Shown: one piece after another, positions 1 to 7,994 of the stretch
Numbering within the stretch: position 1 is the first letter of the stretch
Layout: the number at the start of each line of letters is the position of its first letter
Assembly: GCF_026672545.1 (NCBI RefSeq)
Contig: NZ_JAPPRJ010000009.1
Span: forward strand, 558,001 to 622,000
From: Rhizobium sp. SL86
Lineage (GTDB): Bacteria; Pseudomonadota; Alphaproteobacteria; Rhizobiales; Rhizobiaceae
Direction: 5' to 3'
DNA: 64,000 nt
Translations under genes and position numbers: made by a program
Notes under the pieces: generated by a model
What the model saw: the letters and a program-made list of their open reading frames with translations, nothing else
The model's database searches: none
Told to the model about the DNA's origin: nothing

Positions 1-230
1 ACCAGCACTTGCGAACTGTCGAGCGACTTCAGGGCGGTTGGCACCGGTACCAGGATCTGCCGGTTGCGGGCGGACGGCCCGTCGGCAATCGGCGACACCG
101 ACAGGTCGAAAGTGTCGTTGTTGGCCGCGGTACCGCAGCCGGAAAGGAGTGCCGCGGTCAGCGGCAGCACGAGCAGGATCCGCGGGATCGAACGGTTGTC
201 GAGTTCACTTGCCACGGTCTTGTCCCTCAT
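1..230 (-). CDS. ABC-type transport auxiliary lipoprotein of an Mla-type system (partial, N-terminus only)
   Basis: Only the first 76 or so codons are inside the window; the gene runs off the left edge. The start ATG is at 230, 23 bp downstream of the mlaD stop, so it is the last visible gene of the mlaE-mlaF-mlaD operon. The translation has a basic N-terminus, a short hydrophobic stretch and a lipobox L-S-G-C with the lipidated cysteine near residue 32, so it is a predicted lipoprotein. Lipoproteins of the PqiC/YmbA or ABC-auxiliary family commonly sit in this position after an MCE-domain protein. The family assignment rests on context plus the lipobox, because the diagnostic C-terminal part is missing. 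Confidence 0.7.
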   Translation of the reverse strand, partial: MRDKTVASELDNRSIPRILLVLPLTAALLSGCGTAANNDTFDLSVSPIADGPSARNRQILVPVPTALKSLDSSQVL

Positions 231-253
231 GGTCGTTATCCTGCCTGGCTTCA

Positions 254-1624
254 TCAACGGCGCGTCCTGCCGTCATATTCCTTGACGGTCTCGCCGCCGA
301 AGATCAAGCGCTGCGGGTTTTGGTCGAAATTGGTGATCGTGCGGTTGAGATTGTCCACCGCCTGCCGGGTATCGGTGATCAGCGACTGGACGTCCCTGAG
401 ACCGGTGCCGGAGAAGCGGGTCAGGTTGTCGGCAATCGGGCCGATGCGGGCGTTCAGGTTGTCAGCCGTCGCGCGGATCGATTCGAGCGTCTTCTGGGCT
501 TCGGCAAACAGACCTTGGGAATCGGTTCCGCTCACCATGCCGTCAACTTTCGCCAGAATGCCATCGACACGGTTGGAGGCCTGGTTCAGCTTCTGCGCCA
601 GTTCGGTGAAGTTTTCGATCGCCCGGTTGATCTCGTCGCGTTTGGCGGCAACGCCATCGACAACGTCACGCGCCGAGGCGATCGCGCCGCGGGCATCGGC
701 AGAGGCTGCCGTGATATCGGACACGGCGCGGTTCACCTGATCCGGATCGACGGCCGCCAGCAGGCTGTCTGCCCGCTTCAGCACCACCTGCGCATCGGCA
801 CTCGCCTGGTTGAAGCCCGAGGCGGCGTCCTTCACCTCGGTCATGATGTCGCCGAGCTGGCCCGTAGCATTGGCGACGTCACCCGACACCTTTTCGGCAT
901 TGGAAAGGATATTGTTGACCTTCTGCGCATCCACGGCGCGCACCAGACTGTCGACGGCGCTGAGTGTCGAATCGAGGCGCTCTGACACCGTGTTGAACGT
1001 GCCGGAGAGCGACGACAGGCTCTGCAGGAATTCGTCGATCGCGCCGGAATTTTCGCTGAGCGCCGCCGTGAAGGTTTCCGCATGGCGGATCGTCTGCGTC
1101 AGCGGCCCGCGCGCATCGGTCACGAACCCCTGGATCTGGCCGATGGCGTCGTCGGCGCGCTGCAGGATCTTGTCGGCGGTCGCCAGAAGGTTGGTGACGC
1201 TCGACTGGTCGGCGATCAGCACGGCAGGGCGCCCGGTCTCCTCCGCCTTCCGCAGCAGGTTCTCCTCGCCCGTCTTGCCGCCGGAGAGTTCGATATAGGC
1301 GGCCCCCGTCAGGCCCTGCACTTCCAGCACCGCCTTGGTGGACGGATAGACCGGTGCCGTCGTCTGCACCTCGGTAAAGGCGATCGAATAACGCGGATCG
1401 TCGGGATCGATCCGCAGGCTCCGGACGGTACCCACCGCAATGCCGTTGAAGCGCACAGCGGATCCCACCGAAAGACCGTTGGCAGAGCCCGGAATGCGGA
1501 TCGCGAGTTCAGCCGTCGGCCCACCGCGGCCATACTGGGCCATCCAGTAGACGAAGCCGAAGGCGGCAAGAACGACCAGCAGCGTGAAGAAGCCGACAAG
1601 GGCGTAATTGGCTTTAGTTTCCAT
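254..1624 (-). CDS. mlaD: MlaD family MCE-domain protein, phospholipid transport
   Basis: Substrate-binding subunit of an inner-membrane ABC system that moves phospholipids across the periplasm. The 456-residue protein starts METKANYALVG at 1624, has one transmembrane helix at about residues 8-27, then an MCE/MlaD domain at about 38-115, then a very long alpha-helical, coiled-coil-prone tail rich in Ala, Asp and Gln to about residue 440. That is much longer than E. coli MlaD (about 180 residues) and resembles the long MCE proteins common in Rhizobiales, whose helical tails could form a periplasmic needle. It follows mlaF by 5 bp, so the two are surely cotranscribed. An upstream in-frame ATG at 1714 lies inside mlaF and was not chosen. 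Confidence 0.88.
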   Translation of the reverse strand: METKANYALVGFFTLLVVLAAFGFVYWMAQYGRGGPTAELAIRIPGSANGLSVGSAVRFNGIAVGTVRSLRIDPDDPRYSIAFTEVQTTAPVYPSTKAVLEVQGLTGAAYIELSGGKTGEENLLRKAEETGRPAVLIADQSSVTNLLATADKILQRADDAIGQIQGFVTDARGPLTQTIRHAETFTAALSENSGAIDEFLQSLSSLSGTFNTVSERLDSTLSAVDSLVRAVDAQKVNNILSNAEKVSGDVANATGQLGDIMTEVKDAASGFNQASADAQVVLKRADSLLAAVDPDQVNRAVSDITAASADARGAIASARDVVDGVAAKRDEINRAIENFTELAQKLNQASNRVDGILAKVDGMVSGTDSQGLFAEAQKTLESIRATADNLNARIGPIADNLTRFSGTGLRDVQSLITDTRQAVDNLNRTITNFDQNPQRLIFGGETVKEYDGRTRR

Positions 1625-1629
1625 GGCTC

Positions 1630-2466
1630 TTACTTTCCTGGCGCCGCGCTGTGGGAGGCGTCGTCGGTTACGATTGACCGGGCCCGCTTGCCCCGGAAAT
1701 AGGATTGAACCCACGCATCATCGCAGGCGAGCATGTCATCGAGCGTGCCCTCGACCAGAACCCGCTTCTGTCCCAGAACCGCGATCCGGTCGCAGACGGA
1801 AAACAGGCTGTCGAGGTCGTGCGTCACCATATAGACGGTGAGGCCCAGCGTGTCGCGCAGCCTGGCGATCAGCTGGTCGAATTCGGCAGCGCCGATCGGA
1901 TCGAGGCCGGAGGTCGGCTCGTCGAGGAAAACGAGATCCGGATCGAGCGCCAGCGCTCGGGCAAGCGCTGCACGCTTGATCATGCCGCCGGAGAGTTCGG
2001 ACGGATATTTGTCGGCCGCATCGGCGGCAAGCCCCACCATCTCGATCTTGAGATAGGCGAGTTCGTCCATCAGCGACTGCGGCAGGTCGAGATATTCGCG
2101 CATCGGCACCTGGATGTTTTCCTTCACCGTCAGCGAGGAGAACAACGCGCCGTGCTGGAAGAGCACCCCCATGCGCATGTCGAGCGACATGCGCGACTGA
2201 TCGTCGGCATTTTCGTAATCGATTCCCAGGATGCGGATGGATCCGGAACGGTGCGGCACAAGCCGCAGCACGGTGCGCATCAGCACCGACTTGCCGGTTC
2301 CCGACGCCCCTACAAAGCCGAGAATCTCGCCGCGATAGATATCGAGATCGAGATGCTCAAGCACCGTCTTCGATCCGAAGGCGACCGTCAGATCACGCAC
2401 GGACAGGACCACCCGGTCATCGTCGGGATGGTTCTTCTCGGCAGTATCGGTCTCAACAACGGCCAT
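1630..2466 (-). CDS. mlaF: MlaF-type ABC transporter ATP-binding protein
   Basis: ATPase of the Mla-type lipid transporter, 278 residues. It shows a Walker A G-A-S-G-T-G-K-S, an ABC signature L-S-G-G-M, a Walker B with L-V-F-L-D-E-P-T-S-G-L-D-P and the H-loop motif M-V-T-H-D. The serine in Walker A where many ABC proteins have N-G-A/C-G is usual for MlaF/Ttg2A. The start MAVVETD at 2466 lies 7 bp after the mlaE stop; the longer frame start at 2529 overlaps mlaE and was rejected. The C-terminal extension beyond the ABC fold (about residues 245-278) is polar and variable. Confidence 0.9.
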   Translation of the reverse strand: MAVVETDTAEKNHPDDDRVVLSVRDLTVAFGSKTVLEHLDLDIYRGEILGFVGASGTGKSVLMRTVLRLVPHRSGSIRILGIDYENADDQSRMSLDMRMGVLFQHGALFSSLTVKENIQVPMREYLDLPQSLMDELAYLKIEMVGLAADAADKYPSELSGGMIKRAALARALALDPDLVFLDEPTSGLDPIGAAEFDQLIARLRDTLGLTVYMVTHDLDSLFSVCDRIAVLGQKRVLVEGTLDDMLACDDAWVQSYFRGKRARSIVTDDASHSAAPGK

Positions 2467-2473
2467 GAGGCTC

Positions 2474-3637
2474 CTAGAAATCAATTGCGGAATAGAAAAT
2501 TGCAAACAAGGCATCCATGAGGATGACAACGAAAATGGCTTTCACCACGGAGGAGGTGACATGCTGCCCGAGCGATTCGGCACTGCCGCCCACCTTCATG
2601 CCTTCGACCGCCGACACAATGCCGATGGCAAGCGCCATAAACGGCGCCTTGATCATGCCGGCCGCGACGGAGGTGTAATCCACCGCCTCGTGCAGGCGTG
2701 TGACGAAGGTGTCGAAGGTGATGCCCGAATAGGCCCAGGCAACGATGGCGGCACCATACAATGCCGCGAAATTGGCGATGATCGTCAGAAGCGGCAGCGC
2801 GATCGTCAGCGCCACCAGCCGCGGAAACACCAGAACGCCGATCGGGTTCAGCCCGATCACCGTCAGCGCGTCGATCTCCTCGCGCATCTTCATCGAGCCG
2901 ATCTCGGCGGTGATGGCACTGCCGGAACGTCCCGCGATCATGATGGCGGTCAAAAGCACGCCGATTTCACGCAACTGCAGAATGCCGACGAGATCGACCA
3001 CGAAAAGTTCGGCGCCGAAATAACGCAGCTGGAAAGCCCCCTGCTGTGCAATGATCGCACCGATCAGGAAGGACATCAAAACGATGATCGGCACGGCGCG
3101 CACGCCCATGCGGTCGATATGCGTGACGACGGAAGCCGGCGACACACCGGATCCGCGGCCGAGTTTCACCTGCGCACCGGCAACCGCCGAGCCGAGGATA
3201 TGCATGCCGGCCACCGCGTCATCGGCAAGGCTGACGATCACCTTGCCGGCCGGCTCAAAGATCTTCTGGAAGAGGGAGCGGTCGTCCTGCGGCTCAGTCG
3301 GGCCTTTTGGCTCGTGTTCGGGCAAAGCATCGATCAGCGCGGACAGCGTTTCCGTGGCGCCGGTCAGTTCCACGTCGCGGCCTGAGGCCTGCTGGCGCAG
3401 GATCATCCGGCGAATGAGCCAGGCACCGGAGGTATCGACCATGCCGACACCGGAGGCATCGACCACCAGCCGCCCCTCGACATGGCTTTTCTCGAAACGG
3501 GTCAGCTCGGAAACGACAGGACCGATGCCGCGATTGCGCCAGTCGCCGGAGAGCACAATCCGTTCCGCGCCATCGGCAGCCGTTGCCATCTCGATTGTCG
3601 CGGGCCGTTCATCGGCCGCCTTACGCTTCGCACTCAT
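2474..3637 (-). CDS. mlaE: MlaE permease with fused N-terminal STAS domain
   Basis: Integral membrane permease of the lipid transporter, 387 residues. The first 100 or so residues form a STAS-like domain (motif V-V-D-A-S-G-V-G-M-V-D-T-S-G), the role played by separate MlaB in E. coli. Residues about 130-387 are the MlaE permease fold with about five hydrophobic helices and the conserved R-S-G-S-A-I-T-A-E-I-G and M-x-V-x-E-E-I-D-A-L type segments. The ATG at 3637 (MSAKRKAAD) is chosen because a longer frame would run antisense through the divergent epimerase gene. It is the first gene of the operon and has its own upstream region of about 90 bp. Confidence 0.88.
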   Translation of the reverse strand: MSAKRKAADERPATIEMATAADGAERIVLSGDWRNRGIGPVVSELTRFEKSHVEGRLVVDASGVGMVDTSGAWLIRRMILRQQASGRDVELTGATETLSALIDALPEHEPKGPTEPQDDRSLFQKIFEPAGKVIVSLADDAVAGMHILGSAVAGAQVKLGRGSGVSPASVVTHIDRMGVRAVPIIVLMSFLIGAIIAQQGAFQLRYFGAELFVVDLVGILQLREIGVLLTAIMIAGRSGSAITAEIGSMKMREEIDALTVIGLNPIGVLVFPRLVALTIALPLLTIIANFAALYGAAIVAWAYSGITFDTFVTRLHEAVDYTSVAAGMIKAPFMALAIGIVSAVEGMKVGGSAESLGQHVTSSVVKAIFVVILMDALFAIFYSAIDF

Positions 3638-3656
3638 GTCATGTCCGAACACACGG

Positions 3657-3687
3657 TTGAACCTTCCGGTCAGACCGGCAATATAAA
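3657..3687 (+). promoter_or_regulatory. candidate promoter for the dipeptide epimerase gene
   Basis: The 90 bp between divergent mlaE and the epimerase gene carry TTGAAC at 3657-3662, followed by CAATAT at 3679-3684 (16 bp spacing) or TATAAA at 3682-3687 (19 bp spacing). Either pair is close to a sigma-70 promoter on the plus strand. This is a visual match only. Confidence 0.35.
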
Positions 3688-3727
3688 CACCCATTGCCGA
3701 ATTGCCATGCGCCGCCCAAGGATTTCC

Positions 3728-4708
3728 ATGCCCCGTCACCTCAAAGTCACAACCGAAATCTTCCCGATTGCCGGCGTCTTCACCATTTCGCGCGGCGCAA
3801 AGACCGAAGCCCGTGTGGTGACCTGCACGATCGAGGAGAACGGTTTTGTCGGTCGCGGCGAATGTGTGCCCTATGCGCGTTATGGCGAAACGATCGAGGG
3901 GGTAACGGATGCCATCCTCGCCCTTTCGGAGAGGATCGAAGGCGGGCTCGAGCGGGCATCCCTGCAGCAGGTCATGCCGCCGGGCGCTGCCCGCAATGCC
4001 GTGGATTGTGCGCTTTGGGATCTCGAGGCAAAAACGAGCGGTAGGCGGGTTGCCGCCTTGATCGCCCCCGGTGCCGTACCGCTCGTCACGGCCTATACGA
4101 TTTCGCTGGCAGCACCCGAGGTAATGGCCGAACACGCCGCAAAAAACGCCCATCGCCCGCTCCTGAAGGTCAAGGTCGGTACGCCGGACGACAGCGCCCA
4201 TATCCGCGCCGTCCGGGCGGCAGCGCCAAACGCCGCCATCATTCTCGATGCCAACGAGGGCTGGAGCGACGAGACGATCGAGCGGCATCTGGCGGTCGCA
4301 GCAGAAGCCGGTATCGCGCTCATCGAACAGCCGCTTCCCGCCGGCCAGGATGCGATCCTGGCAAACATCCACCGGCCCGTCCCCGTCTGCGCCGACGAGA
4401 GCGTGCATGCGACCAGCGATCTGAAAAACCTCCGGGACCGTTACGACGCCGTCAACATCAAGCTCGACAAGACCGGCGGCCTCACCGAGGCGCTCGCCAT
4501 GAAACAGGAGGCCGAGAGGTTCGGTTTTTCGGTGATGGTGGGCTGCATGCTGGCGAGTTCGCTTGCCATGGCACCCGCCGTGCTTCTGGCGCAAGGGGCA
4601 GCCTTTGCCGATCTCGACGGGCCGCTGCTCTTGAAGACCGACCGGGACCCCGCCCTGCGTTACGACGGATCGCTGGTCTTCCCGCCGGAGCCTGCGCTCT
4701 GGGGCTGA
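3728..4708 (+). CDS. L-Ala-D/L-Glu (dipeptide) epimerase, enolase superfamily
   Basis: Muconate-lactonizing subgroup enolase that epimerises L-Ala-D-Glu to L-Ala-L-Glu, allowing reuse of murein peptides in the cytoplasm. The 326-residue protein has the second-half barrel motifs of the family: K-V-K-V-G with the catalytic lysine, I-L-D-A-N-E-G-W, I-E-Q-P-L-P, C-A-D-E-S-V and N-I-K-L-D-K-T-G-G. The ATG at 3728 is preceded by AAGGA at a spacing of 5; an earlier in-frame ATG at 3707 is less well placed. It is divergent from mlaE. Its last 49 bp overlap the end of the MFS gene on the other strand. Exact dipeptide specificity is inferred from the family. Confidence 0.85.
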   Translation: MPRHLKVTTEIFPIAGVFTISRGAKTEARVVTCTIEENGFVGRGECVPYARYGETIEGVTDAILALSERIEGGLERASLQQVMPPGAARNAVDCALWDLEAKTSGRRVAALIAPGAVPLVTAYTISLAAPEVMAEHAAKNAHRPLLKVKVGTPDDSAHIRAVRAAAPNAAIILDANEGWSDETIERHLAVAAEAGIALIEQPLPAGQDAILANIHRPVPVCADESVHATSDLKNLRDRYDAVNIKLDKTGGLTEALAMKQEAERFGFSVMVGCMLASSLAMAPAVLLAQGAAFADLDGPLLLKTDRDPALRYDGSLVFPPEPALWG

Positions 4709-5868
4709 GCGCGCGCCGCCACCCAACAGATCAGAAGACCGATGCCGGCAAGCAGCGACATCGCATAATAACTCTCCTGCCCGAACGACCGGTACAGCAC
4801 ACCGGACAGGACGGTGGAGATCGCCAGGAACAAGCCGCTGTAGAAAAAATAGGTGCCCTGCACCGAGGATTCGCGGCTCTCATGCACCAGCTCGACGATC
4901 TTCTGCTGCATGCCGAAATGCAGGAAGGCAAAGGTGAAGGCGTGGCTGCACTGCAGCAGTAGCGCCGGCAGGAAATCGAGCGGCTGCACGAACAGCGCCC
5001 AGCGGATGACCGCCATCACCCCGCCGAACAACATCAGCGCAATCGGCGAAAAACGGCGCGCGACATGGCCGGCGAGAAAAAAGAACAGGATCTCCGCCAC
5101 CACGCCGGCCGCCCACAACAGACCGATCTGCGAGCCGCTGAACCCGAGCGTCTGCCAGTGGATACCGGAAAAACCGTAATACATGCCGTGGGTTGACTGG
5201 ACGAGCGTGCAGCCGATCATCAGAAGCAACAGCCCGCCGGTGACCGAACCGGAAGGCATCAGCGCGCCACTCCCCGCACCCACCGTTTTCGCCGCCCGCC
5301 CGAGGCGCGGCACGATGAGGGCCGCACCAAGCGTGAACAGAAAGGCAAGCGCTGCCGCCACCGGAACGATCGAGCCGGAAAAGCGCGAGACCGCCTCGCC
5401 CGCAACAAGCGTCGTGACGACGAAACCGATCGAACCCCAGACGCGGATCGAACCATAACGAAAACCCCAGCGCCTCACGCCCATGACGGTGATCGATTCC
5501 AGCACCGGCGTGAACGGCGCAAAGGCCGCCCCCTGCAGGGCAAACAGCACCAGCACCGGCCAGAACCCCTCGACCTTCGTCAGCGCAAGCGCGGTTGCAA
5601 TGGAAAGACCGGCGGACAACAGCAGCACCCGCGCCCGCTCCGCCATCCGGTCCGCCCAGAAGCCGAACACCGGCCCCGCCAGGATACGCAAGAGGATCGG
5701 CAAGGACAGGATCACCCCGATCTCCACATCGCTGAAGGCAAGCGATTTCAGCCAGACGGGAAAGAACGGCAGAAGAATGCCGTTGACGCCGAGCGCTGCC
5801 GCATAGGCCAGCGAACAGCGCAGCGCAAACCAGGCAGGAACCGGCAGGTGAGAGGAAGGCTGGGCCAC
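4660..5868 (-). CDS. MFS transporter, HcaT/PPP-like (MFS_1_like) family
   Basis: Major facilitator protein of 402 residues with about 12 predicted membrane helices. The motif G-F-W-A-D-R in the loop after helix 2 and R-Y-G-S-I-R-V-W-G-S-I-G-F in the middle of the N-terminal half are typical of the group containing phenylpropionate and nucleoside-like permeases. The substrate cannot be read from sequence. The start is GTG at 5868 (MAQPSSHLPVP). The 3' end overlaps the dipeptide epimerase gene by 49 bp in convergent orientation; whether the transporter handles peptides is unknown. Confidence 0.82.
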   Translation of the reverse strand: MAQPSSHLPVPAWFALRCSLAYAAALGVNGILLPFFPVWLKSLAFSDVEIGVILSLPILLRILAGPVFGFWADRMAERARVLLLSAGLSIATALALTKVEGFWPVLVLFALQGAAFAPFTPVLESITVMGVRRWGFRYGSIRVWGSIGFVVTTLVAGEAVSRFSGSIVPVAAALAFLFTLGAALIVPRLGRAAKTVGAGSGALMPSGSVTGGLLLLMIGCTLVQSTHGMYYGFSGIHWQTLGFSGSQIGLLWAAGVVAEILFFFLAGHVARRFSPIALMLFGGVMAVIRWALFVQPLDFLPALLLQCSHAFTFAFLHFGMQQKIVELVHESRESSVQGTYFFYSGLFLAISTVLSGVLYRSFGQESYYAMSLLAGIGLLICWVAARAQPQSAGSGGKTSDPS

Positions 5869-6178
5869 GAGGGCTCCGGAATCAGATGACGGATGCGAAA
5901 GAGGTTGTCCTCATACACGCAAACCGGGCGGCTGGCCATGGCGGATGACCGGACGCTGGAAGTCAGGAACGGCGGATTGGCGCCGTCATTTCGGACGTAG
6001 GCGCGGCAACGGGCGCCCTGGACAAGCGGACATCTGTTCAGCTTGCGGGGTGATACTTTCGCGCCGAGAGCGGTCATCATTTCGGTCATTGCCGTCGCGG
6101 AGACTTGCGCAGGATCAACGCACGTGCGGAGGTAATCATGTCCTCTGTCGGGAGACCAACGGGAGGGGTTGAACGATC
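5869..6178. other. 310 bp intergenic region between divergent MFS and ClbS/DfsB-like genes
   Basis: No convincing coding sequence is present. Short open frames here have Arg-rich, unlikely translations and no good ribosome binding site. The segment must hold promoters for both divergent genes, but I could not single out a clear -35/-10 pair. Confidence 0.5.
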
Positions 6179-6691
6179 GTGGCTGTTCCGCAAAACAAGG
6201 ACGAGTTGCTGAAAGCAATAAACGAAAATTTCGGTAAGCTGATAAAAGACCTGCGTGCGATCCCGTTGGCGATCGTCGATGAATGCAGCCTAGAGGGCCA
6301 CGCCAAGGGCACTATGATGAGCGTGGCGAACCTTGCCGCCTACCTTTTGGGATGGAACGAGTTGGTGCTGAAATGGCTCGATCGATACGCAGCCGGTGAG
6401 CCAATCGATTTCCCTGAAAGCGGCTTTAAATGGAATGAACTTGGCCGCCTCGCTCAGAAATTCTATCGCGATTATGAAGCGATCTCCTATTCGCAGCTCC
6501 TTGATCGACTGGAAACCGCCAATCGCCGGATCATCGCGGAGATCGAGGCCCGCAACAACGACGATCTCTATGAACGCCCCTGGTATGAAGGGAAATGGAC
6601 GATGGGGCGCATGATTCAGTTCAACACGTCATCGCCCTATGCGAATGCGCGCGGCCGTCTGCGCAAGTGGATGAAGGCTAGGGGCGTTTAA
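6179..6691 (+). CDS. ClbS/DfsB family four-helix bundle protein
   Basis: A 170-residue cytoplasmic protein resembling the ClbS/DfsB (DUF1706) family: an N-terminal helix N-K-D-E-L-L-K-A-I, a central L-A-A-Y-L-L-G-W-N-E-L-V motif, and the C-terminal W-T-M-G-R-M-I-Q-F-N-T-S-S-P-Y-x-N-A-R-G-R-L-R-K-W block. Members include ClbS, which protects against colibactin, and DfsB, a dinB-like hydrolase superfamily member. The start is GTG at 6179 with GGGAGGGG about 11 bp upstream. It stands alone between two intergenic gaps and its base composition is a little lower in GC than its neighbours, consistent with an accessory gene. The substrate is unknown. Confidence 0.78.
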   Translation: MAVPQNKDELLKAINENFGKLIKDLRAIPLAIVDECSLEGHAKGTMMSVANLAAYLLGWNELVLKWLDRYAAGEPIDFPESGFKWNELGRLAQKFYRDYEAISYSQLLDRLETANRRIIAEIEARNNDDLYERPWYEGKWTMGRMIQFNTSSPYANARGRLRKWMKARGV

Positions 6692-6952
6692 CTCTGTCCG
6701 ACGCCGGAAGCTGCCCGTATCAAAACCAACAAATAACGCCGTTCGCCAGTCGCGAAAGTCGGAAAGAGCGTCCGATTTTTCCGAGTATCGTTGTCCGCTC
6801 TCGCTATTCGGCACCCGCTATCGGACTATCCCCTCACGGCCCCACATCGGCCATCAACGACGCACGCAAAAACGCAGCCGCTGCACTCCGCGCAGCCGAG
6901 ACGCCATGCCTCATTCGCGCGTCGGCCGAACAGGCGGCCGCGATACGACGGT

Positions 6953-7771
6953 TTACGCTGCCTGCACCTTGCCGACCGGCGTGCTGGGTGCCGGAAGCGC
7001 CATGATTTCGGCGCTCTGGCTGATCTTCTGCCAGGAAATCAGTTCGAATGTGCCGTCCATGTGCTCGGCGATCGCCGTGCAGCTTTCCACCCAGTCGCCG
7101 GTGTTGATGTAGCGGATCCCTTCGATATCCTCCATCACCGCATGGTGGATATGGCCGCAGATGACGCCGTCGACATTGTTGCGGCGCGCCTCTTCGGCGA
7201 CCACCTTCTGGAATTCGCCGATGAAGTTGACGGCCTGTTTGACCTGCAGCTTGGCCCAGGCGGAAAACGACCAGTACGGCAGGTGAAGCCGCCGGCGCAC
7301 CGCCGCCAGCACCACGTTGATGGCAATCGCCGCGTCATAGGCCCAGTCGCCGAGATAAGCGAGAAGGCGGATGTTGCGCACCACGACGTCGAATTCGTCG
7401 CCATGCAGCACGAGATATTTCTTGCCGTCGGCCGCCTCGTGGATCATCCGCTCCGCCACCTCGATCCCACCGAAATGCACGCCCGGGAAGGAGCGCAGGA
7501 ACTCGTCGTGATTGCCGGGGATATAAACGATGCGGGCGCCCTTGCGCGCCTTGCGCAGAAGCTTCTGCACCACGTCGTTGCAGCCCTGCGGCCAGTACCA
7601 GCTGCGCTTCAGGCGCCAGCCATCGACGATGTCGCCAACGAGAATGATCGTATCGGCCTCGTGATACCGCAGGAAATCCAGGAGGAAATCCGTCCGGGCC
7701 GCTTTCGAGCCCAGATGAACGTCGGAGATGAAGAGAGTCCGAAAATGCCTCGTTTCCACTGCGTCTGTCAC
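6953..7771 (-). CDS. LpxH-like UDP-2,3-diacylglucosamine diphosphatase family metallophosphoesterase
   Basis: Calcineurin-like phosphoesterase, 272 residues, of the COG2908 group. Metal ligands are visible: D17-x-H19, D47 in G-D-I-V-D-G, N87-H88 in G-N-H-D-E, H123 in H-G-D-E-F-D, and H207/H209 in G-H-I-H-H. Proteins like this are often annotated LpxH, but many alphaproteobacteria make lipid A with LpxI, so the substrate is uncertain. The GTG at 7771 (MTDAVETRHFRTL) with AAAGGG 8 bp upstream is preferred over an upstream frame start at 8026, because the extra N-terminus is not part of the fold and lies antisense to the maeB start. Confidence 0.78.
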   Translation of the reverse strand: MTDAVETRHFRTLFISDVHLGSKAARTDFLLDFLRYHEADTIILVGDIVDGWRLKRSWYWPQGCNDVVQKLLRKARKGARIVYIPGNHDEFLRSFPGVHFGGIEVAERMIHEAADGKKYLVLHGDEFDVVVRNIRLLAYLGDWAYDAAIAINVVLAAVRRRLHLPYWSFSAWAKLQVKQAVNFIGEFQKVVAEEARRNNVDGVICGHIHHAVMEDIEGIRYINTGDWVESCTAIAEHMDGTFELISWQKISQSAEIMALPAPSTPVGKVQAA

Positions 7772-7994
7772 GTCCGTCGCCCTTTCGCCGTACCGCCCCT
7801 CACGTTCTGAAAAACAGACTCGTTTATCAGGAAGATGACAGCCGGCCCTGATAGGGAACTTTCGGCGGAGGCCGGGAGGAGAATCGCGCAGCTTTTGGAG
7901 GATGATCCTGTCGGGATCGTCGAAATCCCTGCTGTTCCTCCGGCCGGTTTGATGTATGACACGGCAAAACAAAAAGATCTGAAAGGAGATGGCG

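Noticed and set aside
3638-4726. Upstream extension of the mlaE frame over the epimerase gene
   Set aside because: The extension has no conserved sequence and runs antisense to an intact enzyme gene; the STAS domain starts at 3637.
5945-6172. 75-codon frame between the MFS and ClbS/DfsB genes
   Set aside because: Arg-rich translation, no ribosome site, no recognisable motif.
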